From positions 1 through 41,142 of the forward strand of contig JAQGJH010000130.1 of assembly GCA_028290705.1 (NCBI GenBank): DNA of 41,142 bases, written 5' to 3'. Below are positions 32,704 through 40,140 of this stretch, one piece after another. The translations under genes and the position numbers were made by a program. The DNA is from Hyphomicrobiales bacterium (GTDB taxonomy: Bacteria > Pseudomonadota > Alphaproteobacteria > Rhizobiales > Beijerinckiaceae). Every line of letters begins with the position of its first letter. The first letter of the stretch is position 1. Below the pieces are notes generated by a model. That model saw only the letters and a program-made list of their open reading frames with translations, searched no databases and was not told the DNA's origin.

Positions 32704-32719
32704 TTGACCGGACGGTCAA
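32704..32719. promoter_or_regulatory. RutR-like TetR operator, copy 4
   Basis: TTGACCGGACGGTCAA, with arms extending to TGTTGAC/GTCAACA (32702-32721), lies between the divergent Mo subunit B (start 32606) and amidohydrolase (start 32820) genes and could control both. No convincing -10 box at a matching distance was seen on either strand. Confidence 0.7.
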
Positions 32720-32752
32720 CATGACCGCTGGCAACCCGCAGCGGTGGAGGAT

Positions 32753-32771
32753 AGTCTCTCCATAAGAGACT
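32753..32771. promoter_or_regulatory. Second palindrome before the amidohydrolase gene
   Basis: AGTCTCT-CCATA-AGAGACT, a perfect 7-bp inverted repeat, lies 48 bp before the amidohydrolase start and 33 bp after the TetR operator. It could be a second regulator's site or a leader hairpin; no known regulator motif was recognised. Confidence 0.4.
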
Positions 32772-32819
32772 GGCGGCGGCGCGTGCGCCGCTTCGGCGAT
32801 CAACACACGAGGATCCCAC

Positions 32820-33773
32820 ATGTACCGCAACTGCCCCGTCATCGCGCTCGAGGAACATTACTGGGACGAAGAAATGTCGTCCAAGTTCGTGGGCCCCGAA
32901 GGCGTCTCGCCCGTGTCCAACCTGCTGCATGAGTTGGGCGAGGTCCGGCTTCGCGCCATGGATGAAGCCGGCATCGACATGCAGATCCTGTCACACGGCG
33001 CGCCGGCGGCCCAAAAGCTGCCGACCGACATTTGCGTCGATGTGACGAAGCGCGTGAACGACCGGCTGGCAGAGGCTTGTGCTCGGCATCCGGGCCGGTT
33101 TGCGGGCTTTGCCGCGCTGCCCACGCCGCGCCCGGATGAAGCGGCGCGCGAACTCGAGCGCTGCGTCAAGGACCTTGGCTTCAAGGGCGCCATGATTCAC
33201 GGGCTGACGCATGGCGTTTTCCACGACGACAAGCGTTTCTGGCCGATCTATGAGGTCGCGGAGAAGCTCGACGTGCCGATCTATTTTCATCCGGCCGTGC
33301 CGCATCCGGACGTCATGAAGGTGTATTACGACGCATATGCCAAGGAATTCCCGACTGTCATCCGTCCTGCATGGGGCTTTACGGTCGAGACCGCCACCCA
33401 GGCCATCCGGCTCATCCTCAGCCGGGTTTTCGAAACGCACACCAAGCTTCAGATCGTGCTCGGGCACTTCGGCGAGACCCTGCCCTTCCTGCTGTGGCGC
33501 ATCAATCAGGCGCTGTCCCGTCCGGGCCAGGAAAGTCTCGGCTTCCGCGAATCGTTCTGCCGCCATTTCCACGTGACCACGAGCGGCAATTTCTCCACGC
33601 CCGCGCTCGTCTGCACCATGATGGAGCTCGGCATCGACCGCATCATGTTCTCGGTGGACTATCCGTATGTCGTGAATTCCGATGCAATGGACTGGATTTC
33701 ATCTCTGCAGATTTCGCCTGACGACCGGCGCAAGCTTCTCGGCGGCAATGCCCAGAAGCTTTTCCGCCTGTGA
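32820..33773 (+). CDS. Amidohydrolase-family (COG2159-type) decarboxylase or hydrolase
   Basis: A 317-residue TIM-barrel protein related to gamma-resorcylate, 2,3-dihydroxybenzoate and ACMS decarboxylases. The N-terminal ALEEHYW gives E11 and H13, equivalent to E8/H10 of gamma-resorcylate decarboxylase. Further metal-site candidates are H157 (YFHPAVP), the His of LGHFGETLPF, and D280 (MFSVDYPYV). The set fits a non-oxidative decarboxylase of aromatic or heteroaromatic acids; isoorotate decarboxylase belongs to the same superfamily. GAGG precedes the ATG. It is divergent from Mo subunit B and followed by an MFS gene after 75 bp. Confidence 0.87.
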   Translation: MYRNCPVIALEEHYWDEEMSSKFVGPEGVSPVSNLLHELGEVRLRAMDEAGIDMQILSHGAPAAQKLPTDICVDVTKRVNDRLAEACARHPGRFAGFAALPTPRPDEAARELERCVKDLGFKGAMIHGLTHGVFHDDKRFWPIYEVAEKLDVPIYFHPAVPHPDVMKVYYDAYAKEFPTVIRPAWGFTVETATQAIRLILSRVFETHTKLQIVLGHFGETLPFLLWRINQALSRPGQESLGFRESFCRHFHVTTSGNFSTPALVCTMMELGIDRIMFSVDYPYVVNSDAMDWISSLQISPDDRRKLLGGNAQKLFRL

Positions 33774-33780
33774 CGTGACC

Positions 33781-33806
33781 GCGCGGCCACTGGCACGCGG
33801 CCGCGC
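33781..33806 (+). terminator. Hairpin between amidohydrolase and MFS genes
   Basis: An 8-bp stem (GCGCGGCC / GGCCGCGC) with a 10-nt loop lies 7 bp after the amidohydrolase stop, with no T-run. It may only weaken read-through into the MFS gene on the same strand. Confidence 0.4.
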
Positions 33807-33848
33807 TCTATCCTACAAGGCGCTCAGATCATTCGGGAGCCGGACGCA

Positions 33849-35072
33849 ATGAGCCTGCGCGCAGAAAACGGGATCGCGGCAGCGGCCGAGGTCGAGCCGA
33901 AGCCGGCCCTGCCCGGCACGGCCTATGCGGTTCTCTTCGCCATTAGCTTCTGCCACCTGCTCAACGACATGATGCAGGCGCTGGTGCCGGCCATCTATCC
34001 GTTGCTCAAGGAATCGTATGCGCTGGATTTTGGGCAGATCGGGCTGATCACACTCTGCTTCCAGATGACCGCATCGGTCCTGCAACCCGTGGTCGGAGCT
34101 GTCACCGACAAAAGACCCAGCCCGCGTTCGCTCGCCGCCAGCATGGGCTTCACCTTGATCGGCTTGCTGCTGGTGTCGCGCGCGTCGAGCTTCGGCATGC
34201 TGCTGTTGGCCGTTTCGTTGATCGGCGTGGGTTCGGCGATTTTTCATCCTGAGTCGTCGCGCATCGCCCGCATGGCTTCGGGCGGCCGGCATGGCTTTGC
34301 CCAATCGCTGTTTCAGGTCGGGGGCAATGCCGGCACGGCGATCGGCCCGCTGACGGCCGCATTCATCATCCTGCCGGCCGGTCAGAAGGCGGTCGCGTGG
34401 TTCGCAGCAGTCGCCCTTCTGGCAATGCTGATCCTCTCGCGCATCAGCACCTGGTACACGACCCATCAGGTTGCGCGCAGCAAAGCTGCGGGACCCGTGC
34501 GTTCCACCGGTCTCTCCCGCAACAAGACGCTGCTCTCGCTCGGGGTGCTCACCGCCCTGCTCTTTTCGAAGAGCTTCTACACCGCCAGTATGTCGAGCTA
34601 CCTGCAATTCTACCTGATTGAAACCTTCGGAGTGAGCGTCGCGATGGCGCAGCTCTACCTGTTCCTTTTCCTCGGCGCCCTCGCGGTTGGCACGATGGCG
34701 GGTGGTCCGCTCGGCGATCGTATCGGCCGCAAATACGTGATCTGGTTCTCGATCCTCGGCGTGCTTCCATTCACCGCCCTGCTGCCCTACGCTTCCCTGA
34801 TGTGGACGGGCGTGCTGGTGGTGCTGATCGGCCTCATCCTCGCCTCGGCCTTCTCGGCCATCGTGGTCTTCGGGCAGGAATTATTGCCGGGTCGGATCGG
34901 GATGGTCTCAGGCCTGTTTTTTGGCCTCTCGTTTGGCATAGGCGGGGTGGGCGCAGCGGTGCTGGGGGAAGTGGCGGATTGGACCAGCATCGGAACGGTC
35001 TTCAAGATCTGTTCTTTCCTGCCAGCCATCGGCATCCTGACGATCTTTCTGCCGAACATGCGCAAGGCCTGA
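33849..35072 (+). CDS. Fsr-like MFS permease
   Basis: A 407-residue, 12-helix membrane protein of the fosmidomycin-resistance (Fsr) subgroup. The diagnostic first helix is ISFCHLLNDMMQALVPAIYPLLKESYALDFGQIG. The A-type loop is PVVGAVTDKRPSPRSLA, the FHPESSRIARMASGGRHGFAQSLFQVGGNAGTAIGPL stretch is characteristic, and the second loop is GGPLGDRIGRKYVI. It lies downstream of the amidohydrolase in the same direction. In this setting it may export a toxic intermediate or move the substrate; drug export is the family's known activity. Confidence 0.92.
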   Translation: MSLRAENGIAAAAEVEPKPALPGTAYAVLFAISFCHLLNDMMQALVPAIYPLLKESYALDFGQIGLITLCFQMTASVLQPVVGAVTDKRPSPRSLAASMGFTLIGLLLVSRASSFGMLLLAVSLIGVGSAIFHPESSRIARMASGGRHGFAQSLFQVGGNAGTAIGPLTAAFIILPAGQKAVAWFAAVALLAMLILSRISTWYTTHQVARSKAAGPVRSTGLSRNKTLLSLGVLTALLFSKSFYTASMSSYLQFYLIETFGVSVAMAQLYLFLFLGALAVGTMAGGPLGDRIGRKYVIWFSILGVLPFTALLPYASLMWTGVLVVLIGLILASAFSAIVVFGQELLPGRIGMVSGLFFGLSFGIGGVGAAVLGEVADWTSIGTVFKICSFLPAIGILTIFLPNMRKA

Positions 35073-35079
35073 CGAAAGA

Positions 35080-35106
35080 CACGGGGCGGCCGAAGCGCGC
35101 CCCGTG
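35080..35106. terminator. Convergent terminator hairpin
   Basis: A perfect 9-bp stem (CACGGGGCG / CGCCCCGTG) with a 9-nt loop lies between the MFS stop (35072) and the minus-strand Bug receptor stop (35116). Confidence 0.55.
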
Positions 35107-35115
35107 GCGCTCACG

Positions 35116-36150
35116 TCATTTTCCGGCCGGGTTGGCGATGCGGCGGAGGCGCTCGACGATGGCGGGCGGAGTTGCATAAGCCTCATCGACCAGCGTCTTC
35201 ATCGTCTCCGGCGAACGCGGCGTGTTGACACCGAGATTGAGCTTGTCGGCTTCGGCCAGGAAGTCGGGGTCGGCGAACGTGGCCATCATGGCCTTCTGCA
35301 TCAGTTGGACGCGGTCGGCCGGCACGCCGGGGGGCATGAGGTACGGACGCCCCAGAGCCAACGGTGCAATGGCTGCCCGAAGCAGCAACTTGTCCTCTTC
35401 CTTGGTCAAAAACTGCTCGACGGTGGGCGTATCGCCCGCGTCCTTTTCTTTTTCCGGGCCGTATTGCACGACATACTTGACCCTGTTGTTCTTGATCCAA
35501 TCGGGCCGCGTCGCCGCGAGCGAACTCCAGAAGATGCTTGGATAACCGTCCACCTCTCCGCGCTCCATCGCGATGAAGGACTCGTTCTGGCCGGGATAGC
35601 CGACGACGATCTTCAGCTTCAGGCCGAGAAGTTCGGTCAGGAGCCGCGCAAAGAAGCTCGGGGTCGAATTGGCGCCGGAGGAACTGACCGTGATCTCGTT
35701 CTTCCGAACGTCATCCACGGTGGTGAACTTCACCGTGTGCCAGACGATCAACAGGCCGGTTTCGTAGCTGGGCGAGCCGATCCAGTTGAACTTCTTCGGA
35801 TCGTAATCCGCCTCCTTGGTGCCGAGCAAGGGCTCGAACGGCGTGTTGTTCTGCACGCCCCCGATCGTCAGCCCATCCTTCGAGGCGATGTTGTAGAGGA
35901 AGTTCGTGGCGACGATGCCGCCGGCGCCGGGCATGTTGCGGACGGCAACGGTCGGAGAGCCCGGGATGTGCTTGGGCAGATGACGGGCGATGGTTCGCGC
36001 CAGCGTATCGTAGCCGCCACCGGCGCTCGAACTGACGACCATCGAGATGGTCTTGCCCTTGTAGAAATCGGCTGCGCTTTGCGCGGCGGCGGGAACCGCC
36101 GAGATCGACAGCGCCATTGCGCCGGCCATTATCTTGAGAAGCGTCGTCAT
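35116..36150 (-). CDS. Bug/TctC-family periplasmic receptor (third copy)
   Basis: A 344-residue TTT-type receptor. The ATG at 36150 follows AAGGAA; the signal peptide ends at PAAAQ-S (about residue 24). Family marks are FYKGKTISMVVSSSAGGGYDTLARTIARHL, VAVRNMPGAGGIVATNFLYN, a central GYPGQNESFIAMERGEVDGYPS and LMPPGVPADRVQLMQKAMMATFADP. It is more like the receptor at 17503 (shared FYKGKT start) than the one at 15111. No membrane subunits and no operator copy are nearby, so its link to the catabolic cluster rests on position only. Confidence 0.92.
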   Translation of the reverse strand: MTTLLKIMAGAMALSISAVPAAAQSAADFYKGKTISMVVSSSAGGGYDTLARTIARHLPKHIPGSPTVAVRNMPGAGGIVATNFLYNIASKDGLTIGGVQNNTPFEPLLGTKEADYDPKKFNWIGSPSYETGLLIVWHTVKFTTVDDVRKNEITVSSSGANSTPSFFARLLTELLGLKLKIVVGYPGQNESFIAMERGEVDGYPSIFWSSLAATRPDWIKNNRVKYVVQYGPEKEKDAGDTPTVEQFLTKEEDKLLLRAAIAPLALGRPYLMPPGVPADRVQLMQKAMMATFADPDFLAEADKLNLGVNTPRSPETMKTLVDEAYATPPAIVERLRRIANPAGK

Positions 36151-36220
36151 TCTTGTTCCTTTTTTGCAGTGCCGATCGGCTCGGTCGGGTCGATCATGCA
36201 AGAATATCGCCAGCTGCGAT

Positions 36221-36430
36221 CTATGAAGCTGCCGGCTCACCCGAGGGAGGCGAAGACGACGGCTTGCCGGCCAAGGGCCGGGTGCGAATTCGCCCGCGCG
36301 CCAGACGCGTCGTGACGTGCCCGCAATGAGGACATCGCATGTCTTCCGGCTCGGGAGAGGTCATGCCGCCGCCGATTTCCACGACTTCGAACGGCTGACG
36401 ACATTTGCTGCAAGTCACGACATCGGTCAC
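36221..36430 (-). CDS. Small zinc-ribbon protein
   Basis: A 69-residue protein with two Cys pairs, CSKC and CPHCG, about 22 residues apart, forming a probable zinc ribbon, then a basic, Ser/Pro-rich tail. The GTG at 36430 is preferred because GGAGG lies 4 bp before it; an ATG at 36451 in the same frame lacks a ribosome site. Similar small ribbon proteins occur in Bradyrhizobium-type genomes without known function. It is not clearly linked to its neighbours. Confidence 0.6.
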   Translation of the reverse strand: MTDVVTCSKCRQPFEVVEIGGGMTSPEPEDMRCPHCGHVTTRLARGRIRTRPLAGKPSSSPPSGEPAAS

Positions 36431-36504
36431 GGAGCCTCCGGCGGCAGACACTGGAGCACCAGTCTGCCACGTCCGGGCTCCAGCGCAATCGACTTCGGGC
36501 TGGG

Positions 36505-38145
36505 TCAGGCGGCCGTCTTCAATTCGGGTTCTTCGTCGTCGCTGGCGGCGAAGCGCTCGAGTTCAGCAGACCCGGCCACACAGTTGCGGCCGAGTTTCTT
36601 GGCGATGTACAGCCGAACGTCGGCGGCTTGCATGATATCGCTGGTGGAGCGCGCTGATTCCGTGGCGACGGCCGCACAGCCGATGCTGACCGTGACCCGG
36701 CCGATCTTCGAGCCCATGTGCTCGACGTCCAGCGCATGGATGGCGGCGCGGATGTTTTCGGCGACAGCGTAAGCCAAAGCCTCGTCACCCGAGACAATGA
36801 CACCAAACTCCTCGCCGCCGAGACGGGCCGCGAAGGCGCGATGTACTTCGGCGACGGAATGAATGCGATCCGCCACGAGGCGGAGCACGACGTCTCCAGC
36901 CTGATGGCCGTAGCGATCATTGTAGTTTTTGAAGAAGTCCACGTCGATCATGACGATCGCAAGTTGTCGCCCTTCATCCATCCAGCCTTCCCAGGTTTCG
37001 GAGAGTTGCTGTTCGAAGCAGCGGCGGTTGGCGATCTGGGTCAGCGAGTCGCGGAACGCCAGGCCGACGAGTTCGTCGCGCGCGGAGGCGAGCATCTGTT
37101 CCCGATTGGCGATGCGCTCGGCCATGGCGTTCATCGATTGCGCCAGAAGGGCGAATTCACTCGACGGGCGCCCCGGCAGCACGGCGCGCGCGTCGAGCTT
37201 ACCGGCGCCCCAATCACGGGCGGCGCGCCCAAGCGCATGAAGCGGCCTGACCAGGAGCACGTCGCCCCCGAGCCCCATGGCTGCGGCGATCAAAATGGCC
37301 AAGGCCAGAACTTCGAGCGCAGTCCGCCAGTCGCGCTGCAGGACGTCCGACAACGCGACGTCGGTTGGCATGCCGACGACGAGCGTGGCCTGCGTATAGG
37401 GCAATGTTCTGACTGCGTAGATACGCTCGATGCCGTCCGACCCGGCGCCCACCACGGTTCCGTTGGGCGACAGCTTCGCCCGCCCAATGAGTTCAGCCGA
37501 CAGGGACTGCTCGCCGTCGGGACGCGACAGGAAGGCCACGCCGCCCACGACCTTGTTCTTGACCTGAGCCACGGCCTTGTCGAGTTGCTCCAGATCGAGC
37601 GTCGCCACCAGGACGCCGCCGAGGTCGCCGTCGACGATCATCGGCATGGCGGTTGCGATGGTCGGCCGGCGCGTCACCCGGGCGATCAGCAGATCGCTCA
37701 CGGAGTAGAGCCAGTGGGCGATCGTCTGCTGGATGTAAGGACGGTCGGCGAAGCTGACGCCGACGGCGGCCGGACCGGTCGAGCAGCGCGCGACCGCGTC
37801 CGTATCGAGGACCGTGATCGTGATCGCCCAGGGCCGGCTCTCCAGGATCTTGGCGAGAAACTCGGGGCATTCGCGCGCGGCGAACTTGTTGACCGCCGGC
37901 ACGTGAGACAGCACCTCCAGCGTGCCACGCGCTTCCTCCAATACGTTCACGGCAGCGGAGAGGCCGCGGTCTGCCAAGCTCGACACCAATTCGCTGGCGC
38001 TGGCGACGGCGCGATCTGCTTCTCCGCTCCGTTCTGCGAGCCGGACCAGGCCCAGCGGAACGATGGCGAGCAGAGCGAGGCAGTAGAGCCGCGCCCTCAG
38101 GCTGGACAGTAAGGGTCGGCCAAGCTTCAGACCTGAGACGTTCAT
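36505..38145 (-). CDS. Membrane-bound diguanylate cyclase (sensor-HAMP-GGDEF)
   Basis: A 546-residue protein. It has a first transmembrane helix at about residues 18-38, a periplasmic sensor region to about 265 (Cache-like: RPYIQQTIAHWLYSVSDLLIARVTRRPTIATAMPMI is a dCache-type stretch), a second helix at about 268-290, HAMP, and a GGDEF domain with GGEEF at 443-447. The catalytic motif is intact, so it should make c-di-GMP. The RxxD inhibitory site is absent at the expected place. It probably senses a small ligand outside the membrane. It stands alone. The ribosome site before the ATG at 38145 is weak. Confidence 0.92.
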   Translation of the reverse strand: MNVSGLKLGRPLLSSLRARLYCLALLAIVPLGLVRLAERSGEADRAVASASELVSSLADRGLSAAVNVLEEARGTLEVLSHVPAVNKFAARECPEFLAKILESRPWAITITVLDTDAVARCSTGPAAVGVSFADRPYIQQTIAHWLYSVSDLLIARVTRRPTIATAMPMIVDGDLGGVLVATLDLEQLDKAVAQVKNKVVGGVAFLSRPDGEQSLSAELIGRAKLSPNGTVVGAGSDGIERIYAVRTLPYTQATLVVGMPTDVALSDVLQRDWRTALEVLALAILIAAAMGLGGDVLLVRPLHALGRAARDWGAGKLDARAVLPGRPSSEFALLAQSMNAMAERIANREQMLASARDELVGLAFRDSLTQIANRRCFEQQLSETWEGWMDEGRQLAIVMIDVDFFKNYNDRYGHQAGDVVLRLVADRIHSVAEVHRAFAARLGGEEFGVIVSGDEALAYAVAENIRAAIHALDVEHMGSKIGRVTVSIGCAAVATESARSTSDIMQAADVRLYIAKKLGRNCVAGSAELERFAASDDEEPELKTAA

Positions 38146-38485
38146 GGGGCTGCCGTTGTTTGACTACAGCACCATCATCCCACTCGAATATTTAAGAAAA
38201 GGCGCGTTAAGCCATGTTGAATAGTAACCGTGGGCCTGGCCATAGAAGTCGCACGCTTCAACGACGCGGGAAGACCTACGGGGGCTAAACCAATGCCAAA
38301 TCCGGCCTTTTGGGATACGTCGAGGCATTTTACTCGCCCCGAGCCTGTTTTCTGAGGCTGCTCAAAGTCAAGCTCTTTTAACCATGAGCGCAGCTTGTGA
38401 GTTATGTGGGTAAGTCGATCGTTCGCGATTGCGTGAACGGGCCGAATCACGCTGTTGTTGGGTCGATCCAGCGGCGGCGGACAAC
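38146..38485. other. Intergenic region without a supported gene
   Basis: 340 bp between the diguanylate cyclase and the DUF6894 gene. It is more AT-rich than its surroundings around 38185-38230. A weak imperfect stem (GAGCCT / AGGCTGCTC, near 38340-38365) is the only structure noticed. Short open frames exist on the minus strand, but none has a ribosome site or family resemblance. Confidence 0.4.
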
Positions 38486-38710
38486 ATGACCCATTTTCAT
38501 ATGCACCTGCGCATGGGGGCCGACATTCGGCCCGATATCGACGGTATGGAACTGCCGGATATGGAGGCAGTCTTCGACGTCATTCGGCTGGCGGCCAGCG
38601 ATGCGGAACGATCTCCCGGTCTCTCGTACGATCGGTACGAGGTCACGGACGACGGAGGGCGGCTTCTCGCCATCATTCCGCTTACCCGTGTGGTTTCGGC
38701 CCTGCATTGA
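38486..38710 (+). CDS. DUF6894-like small protein
   Basis: A 74-residue protein beginning MTHFHMHLRMGADIRPDIDGMELPDMEAVFDVIRLAA and ending DDGGRLLAIIPLTRVV, the pattern of the short DUF6894 proteins abundant in Hyphomicrobiales (aromatic first strand, 'D-G-E-x-P-D-x-E-A', then a closing hydrophobic strand). Function is unknown. The ATG at 38486 matches the family start; a frame start upstream at 38429 is not supported. It lies 108 bp before a response-regulator gene on the same strand. Confidence 0.7.
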   Translation: MTHFHMHLRMGADIRPDIDGMELPDMEAVFDVIRLAASDAERSPGLSYDRYEVTDDGGRLLAIIPLTRVVSALH

Positions 38711-38818
38711 GGCAGGGCCTTTGGCCAGCGCGAAAAATCGTTTCGAAAACGGCTAAAAGCGCTTGTGGTTATACACAGGCTTGGCATTGTGGGGGACCAT
38801 CCTGTTCGGGGGGTCCCA

Positions 38819-39202
38819 ATGCCCGCGAGGCTGCCTTCGGAATGTGTCGTGCTGGTTCTCGAGGACGAGATTTTCATCTCTTCGCTCATCGAGATGATGC
38901 TCGAAGATCACGGGTGGTCGGTCGGCGGCCCCTTTCGCAGTAATCGGTTGGCGCTCGACTTTTTGGATCAAGCGCGACCGGACGTTGCCCTTCTCGATTT
39001 CAACATCGCAGATGGCAGCAGCGCCGAGACGGCGCATCGGCTGCGGGAGTTGGGCATTCCGTTCGTGGTCGTTTCCGGCTATCCGAAGTCCATGACGAAA
39101 TCGCCGGATCTCCAGCAGGCCGAGTGGCTGGACAAGCCCTTCAGCGAAGACAGGGTCATCGAGAGCCTGGCGACGGCCATGCGGCGGGGCGTCGCCGCCT
39201 GA
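38819..39202 (+). CDS. Single-domain response regulator
   Basis: A 127-residue CheY-like receiver with no output domain. The acidic pair is E15-D16 (VLVLEDE), the phosphoacceptor D60 (VALLDFNIADG), the switch Ser is in VVVSGYPKS and the Lys in WLDKPF; the set is complete, so it should be phosphorylated. This 'LEDE...DFNI' type is common in rhizobia beside hybrid kinases, but no kinase is present here. The ATG at 38819 follows a G-rich ribosome site. A 6-bp stem (GGGACC 38793-38798 / GGTCCC 38812-38817) ends one base before the ATG and overlaps that site. Confidence 0.88.
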   Translation: MPARLPSECVVLVLEDEIFISSLIEMMLEDHGWSVGGPFRSNRLALDFLDQARPDVALLDFNIADGSSAETAHRLRELGIPFVVVSGYPKSMTKSPDLQQAEWLDKPFSEDRVIESLATAMRRGVAA

Positions 39203-39310
39203 CCTCACGCCTGCTTCCTGCGGCTCTTGGTCCGCCCTGCCGGTCACGACAGCACCCGCAACTTCATGGTAGAGACCTGGGTCGCCAACGACACGGGAGT
39301 CTGTCGCCGC

Positions 39311-39538
39311 ATGTCCACGCCCATGATGATCGCGGTCTATTTCACAATCTGGTGGATCGCCCTCTTTGCGGTGTTGCCGTTCGGCGTGCGCTCCCAGCAC
39401 GAAGAGGGCGACGTATCCGAGGGCACCGATCCGGGTGCGCCGGTCGCACCCTTGCTGCTCAAGAAGGCCATCGCCACGACCGTGCTGTCGGGTGTGATCT
39501 TCGCGGCCTTTTATCTGTTCGTGAAATGGATGGATTGA
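39311..39538 (+). CDS. DUF1467 family small membrane protein
   Basis: A 75-residue protein with two helices: MMIAVYFTIWWIALFAVLPFGV, then the family signature RSQHEEGDVSEGTDPGAPVAP, then a second helix (TTVLSGVIFAAFYLFVKWMD). This matches DUF1467, found in nearly all alphaproteobacteria and often near proline-tRNA ligase and lipoprotein-release genes; function is unknown. The start at 39311 with GGGAG upstream fits family length; an in-frame ATG at 39266 is less likely. It lies about 145 bp before tRNA-Lys. Confidence 0.88.
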   Translation: MSTPMMIAVYFTIWWIALFAVLPFGVRSQHEEGDVSEGTDPGAPVAPLLLKKAIATTVLSGVIFAAFYLFVKWMD

Positions 39539-39684
39539 GACGGCGCATCGCCGGGGCGCTTGACCCTGGCGACGCAGCCGTTTAGTTGAGGCGCACCCTC
39601 GACGGCCCGGGCTGCAGCAGTTCCTGTTGAGTGCCAAGCAACGAGGGTTCGACGAAGAGACGTGTCGCATCCGACACGAGGTGA

Positions 39685-39760
39685 GAGCGCGTAGCTCAGT
39701 TGGTAGAGCACGTGACTTTTAATCATGGGGTCCTGGGTTCGAGTCCCAGCGCGCTCACCA
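39685..39760 (+). tRNA. tRNA-Lys (anticodon UUU)
   Basis: A 76-nt cloverleaf: acceptor GAGCGCG/CGCGCTC, D-arm GCTCAGTTGGTAGAGC, anticodon stem CGTGA/TCATG with loop CTTTTAA (anticodon TTT), T-arm CTGGG-TTCGAGT-CCCAG, and an encoded CCA end. A short hairpin CGTGTCG/CGACACG lies just upstream (39660-39677). No repeat of the tRNA 3' end was noticed elsewhere in the window, so there is no sign of an integrated element. Confidence 0.97.
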
Positions 39761-39793
39761 TTCCTTCAGCCTCGCGGCCTCTTACCGGAGCTG

Positions 39794-40048
39794 TCAGTTC
39801 GCAGAGCGTGTCCGGACGACGCGCTTGCGCTTGGTCGTGCGCCGCGGCTCGGAGACGCCGGTTTCGCGCGCGACGGTTGGGCCCGTCGCCGCGCCAACCA
39901 CACCGCCCGCCACGGCTCCCACCGGACCGGCGACCGCCGCTCCCGCAACGGCGCCGACACCTGCGCCTCCGGCGCGTTCCTGGGTCGTGCTGCAGGCCGC
40001 GAGCGCAAGCGATGCGACTGCGAGTGTCAAAAGAGCTGGCTTGTTCAT
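39794..40048 (-). CDS. Small glycine-zipper lipoprotein
   Basis: An 84-residue exported lipoprotein: MNKPALLTLAVASLALAACST has a lipobox (LAAC) at about residue 19, then come glycine-zipper repeats (GAGVGAVAGAAVAGPVGAVAGG and following) and a basic C-terminus (RRTTKRKRVVRTRSAN). It is likely anchored in the outer membrane. Similar proteins occur widely in rhizobia without known function. The ATG at 40048 fits the signal peptide; the in-frame ATG at 40096 would bury it. Confidence 0.78.
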   Translation of the reverse strand: MNKPALLTLAVASLALAACSTTQERAGGAGVGAVAGAAVAGPVGAVAGGVVGAATGPTVARETGVSEPRRTTKRKRVVRTRSAN

Positions 40049-40140
40049 GACGACGGTCTCCGGTTCCGGACATGCCAGTCCGTGCCTCCGAAACATTGTC
40101 CCGCAGAACTGGTTCCGCAGCTCCGCTGAACCCCCTTCGC

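Noticed and set aside
39685-39760. tRNA-Lys as attachment site of a genomic island covering the catabolic cluster.
   Set aside because: No integrase gene and no repeat of the tRNA 3' end were found, and the DUF1467 gene beside it is ordinary chromosomal context.
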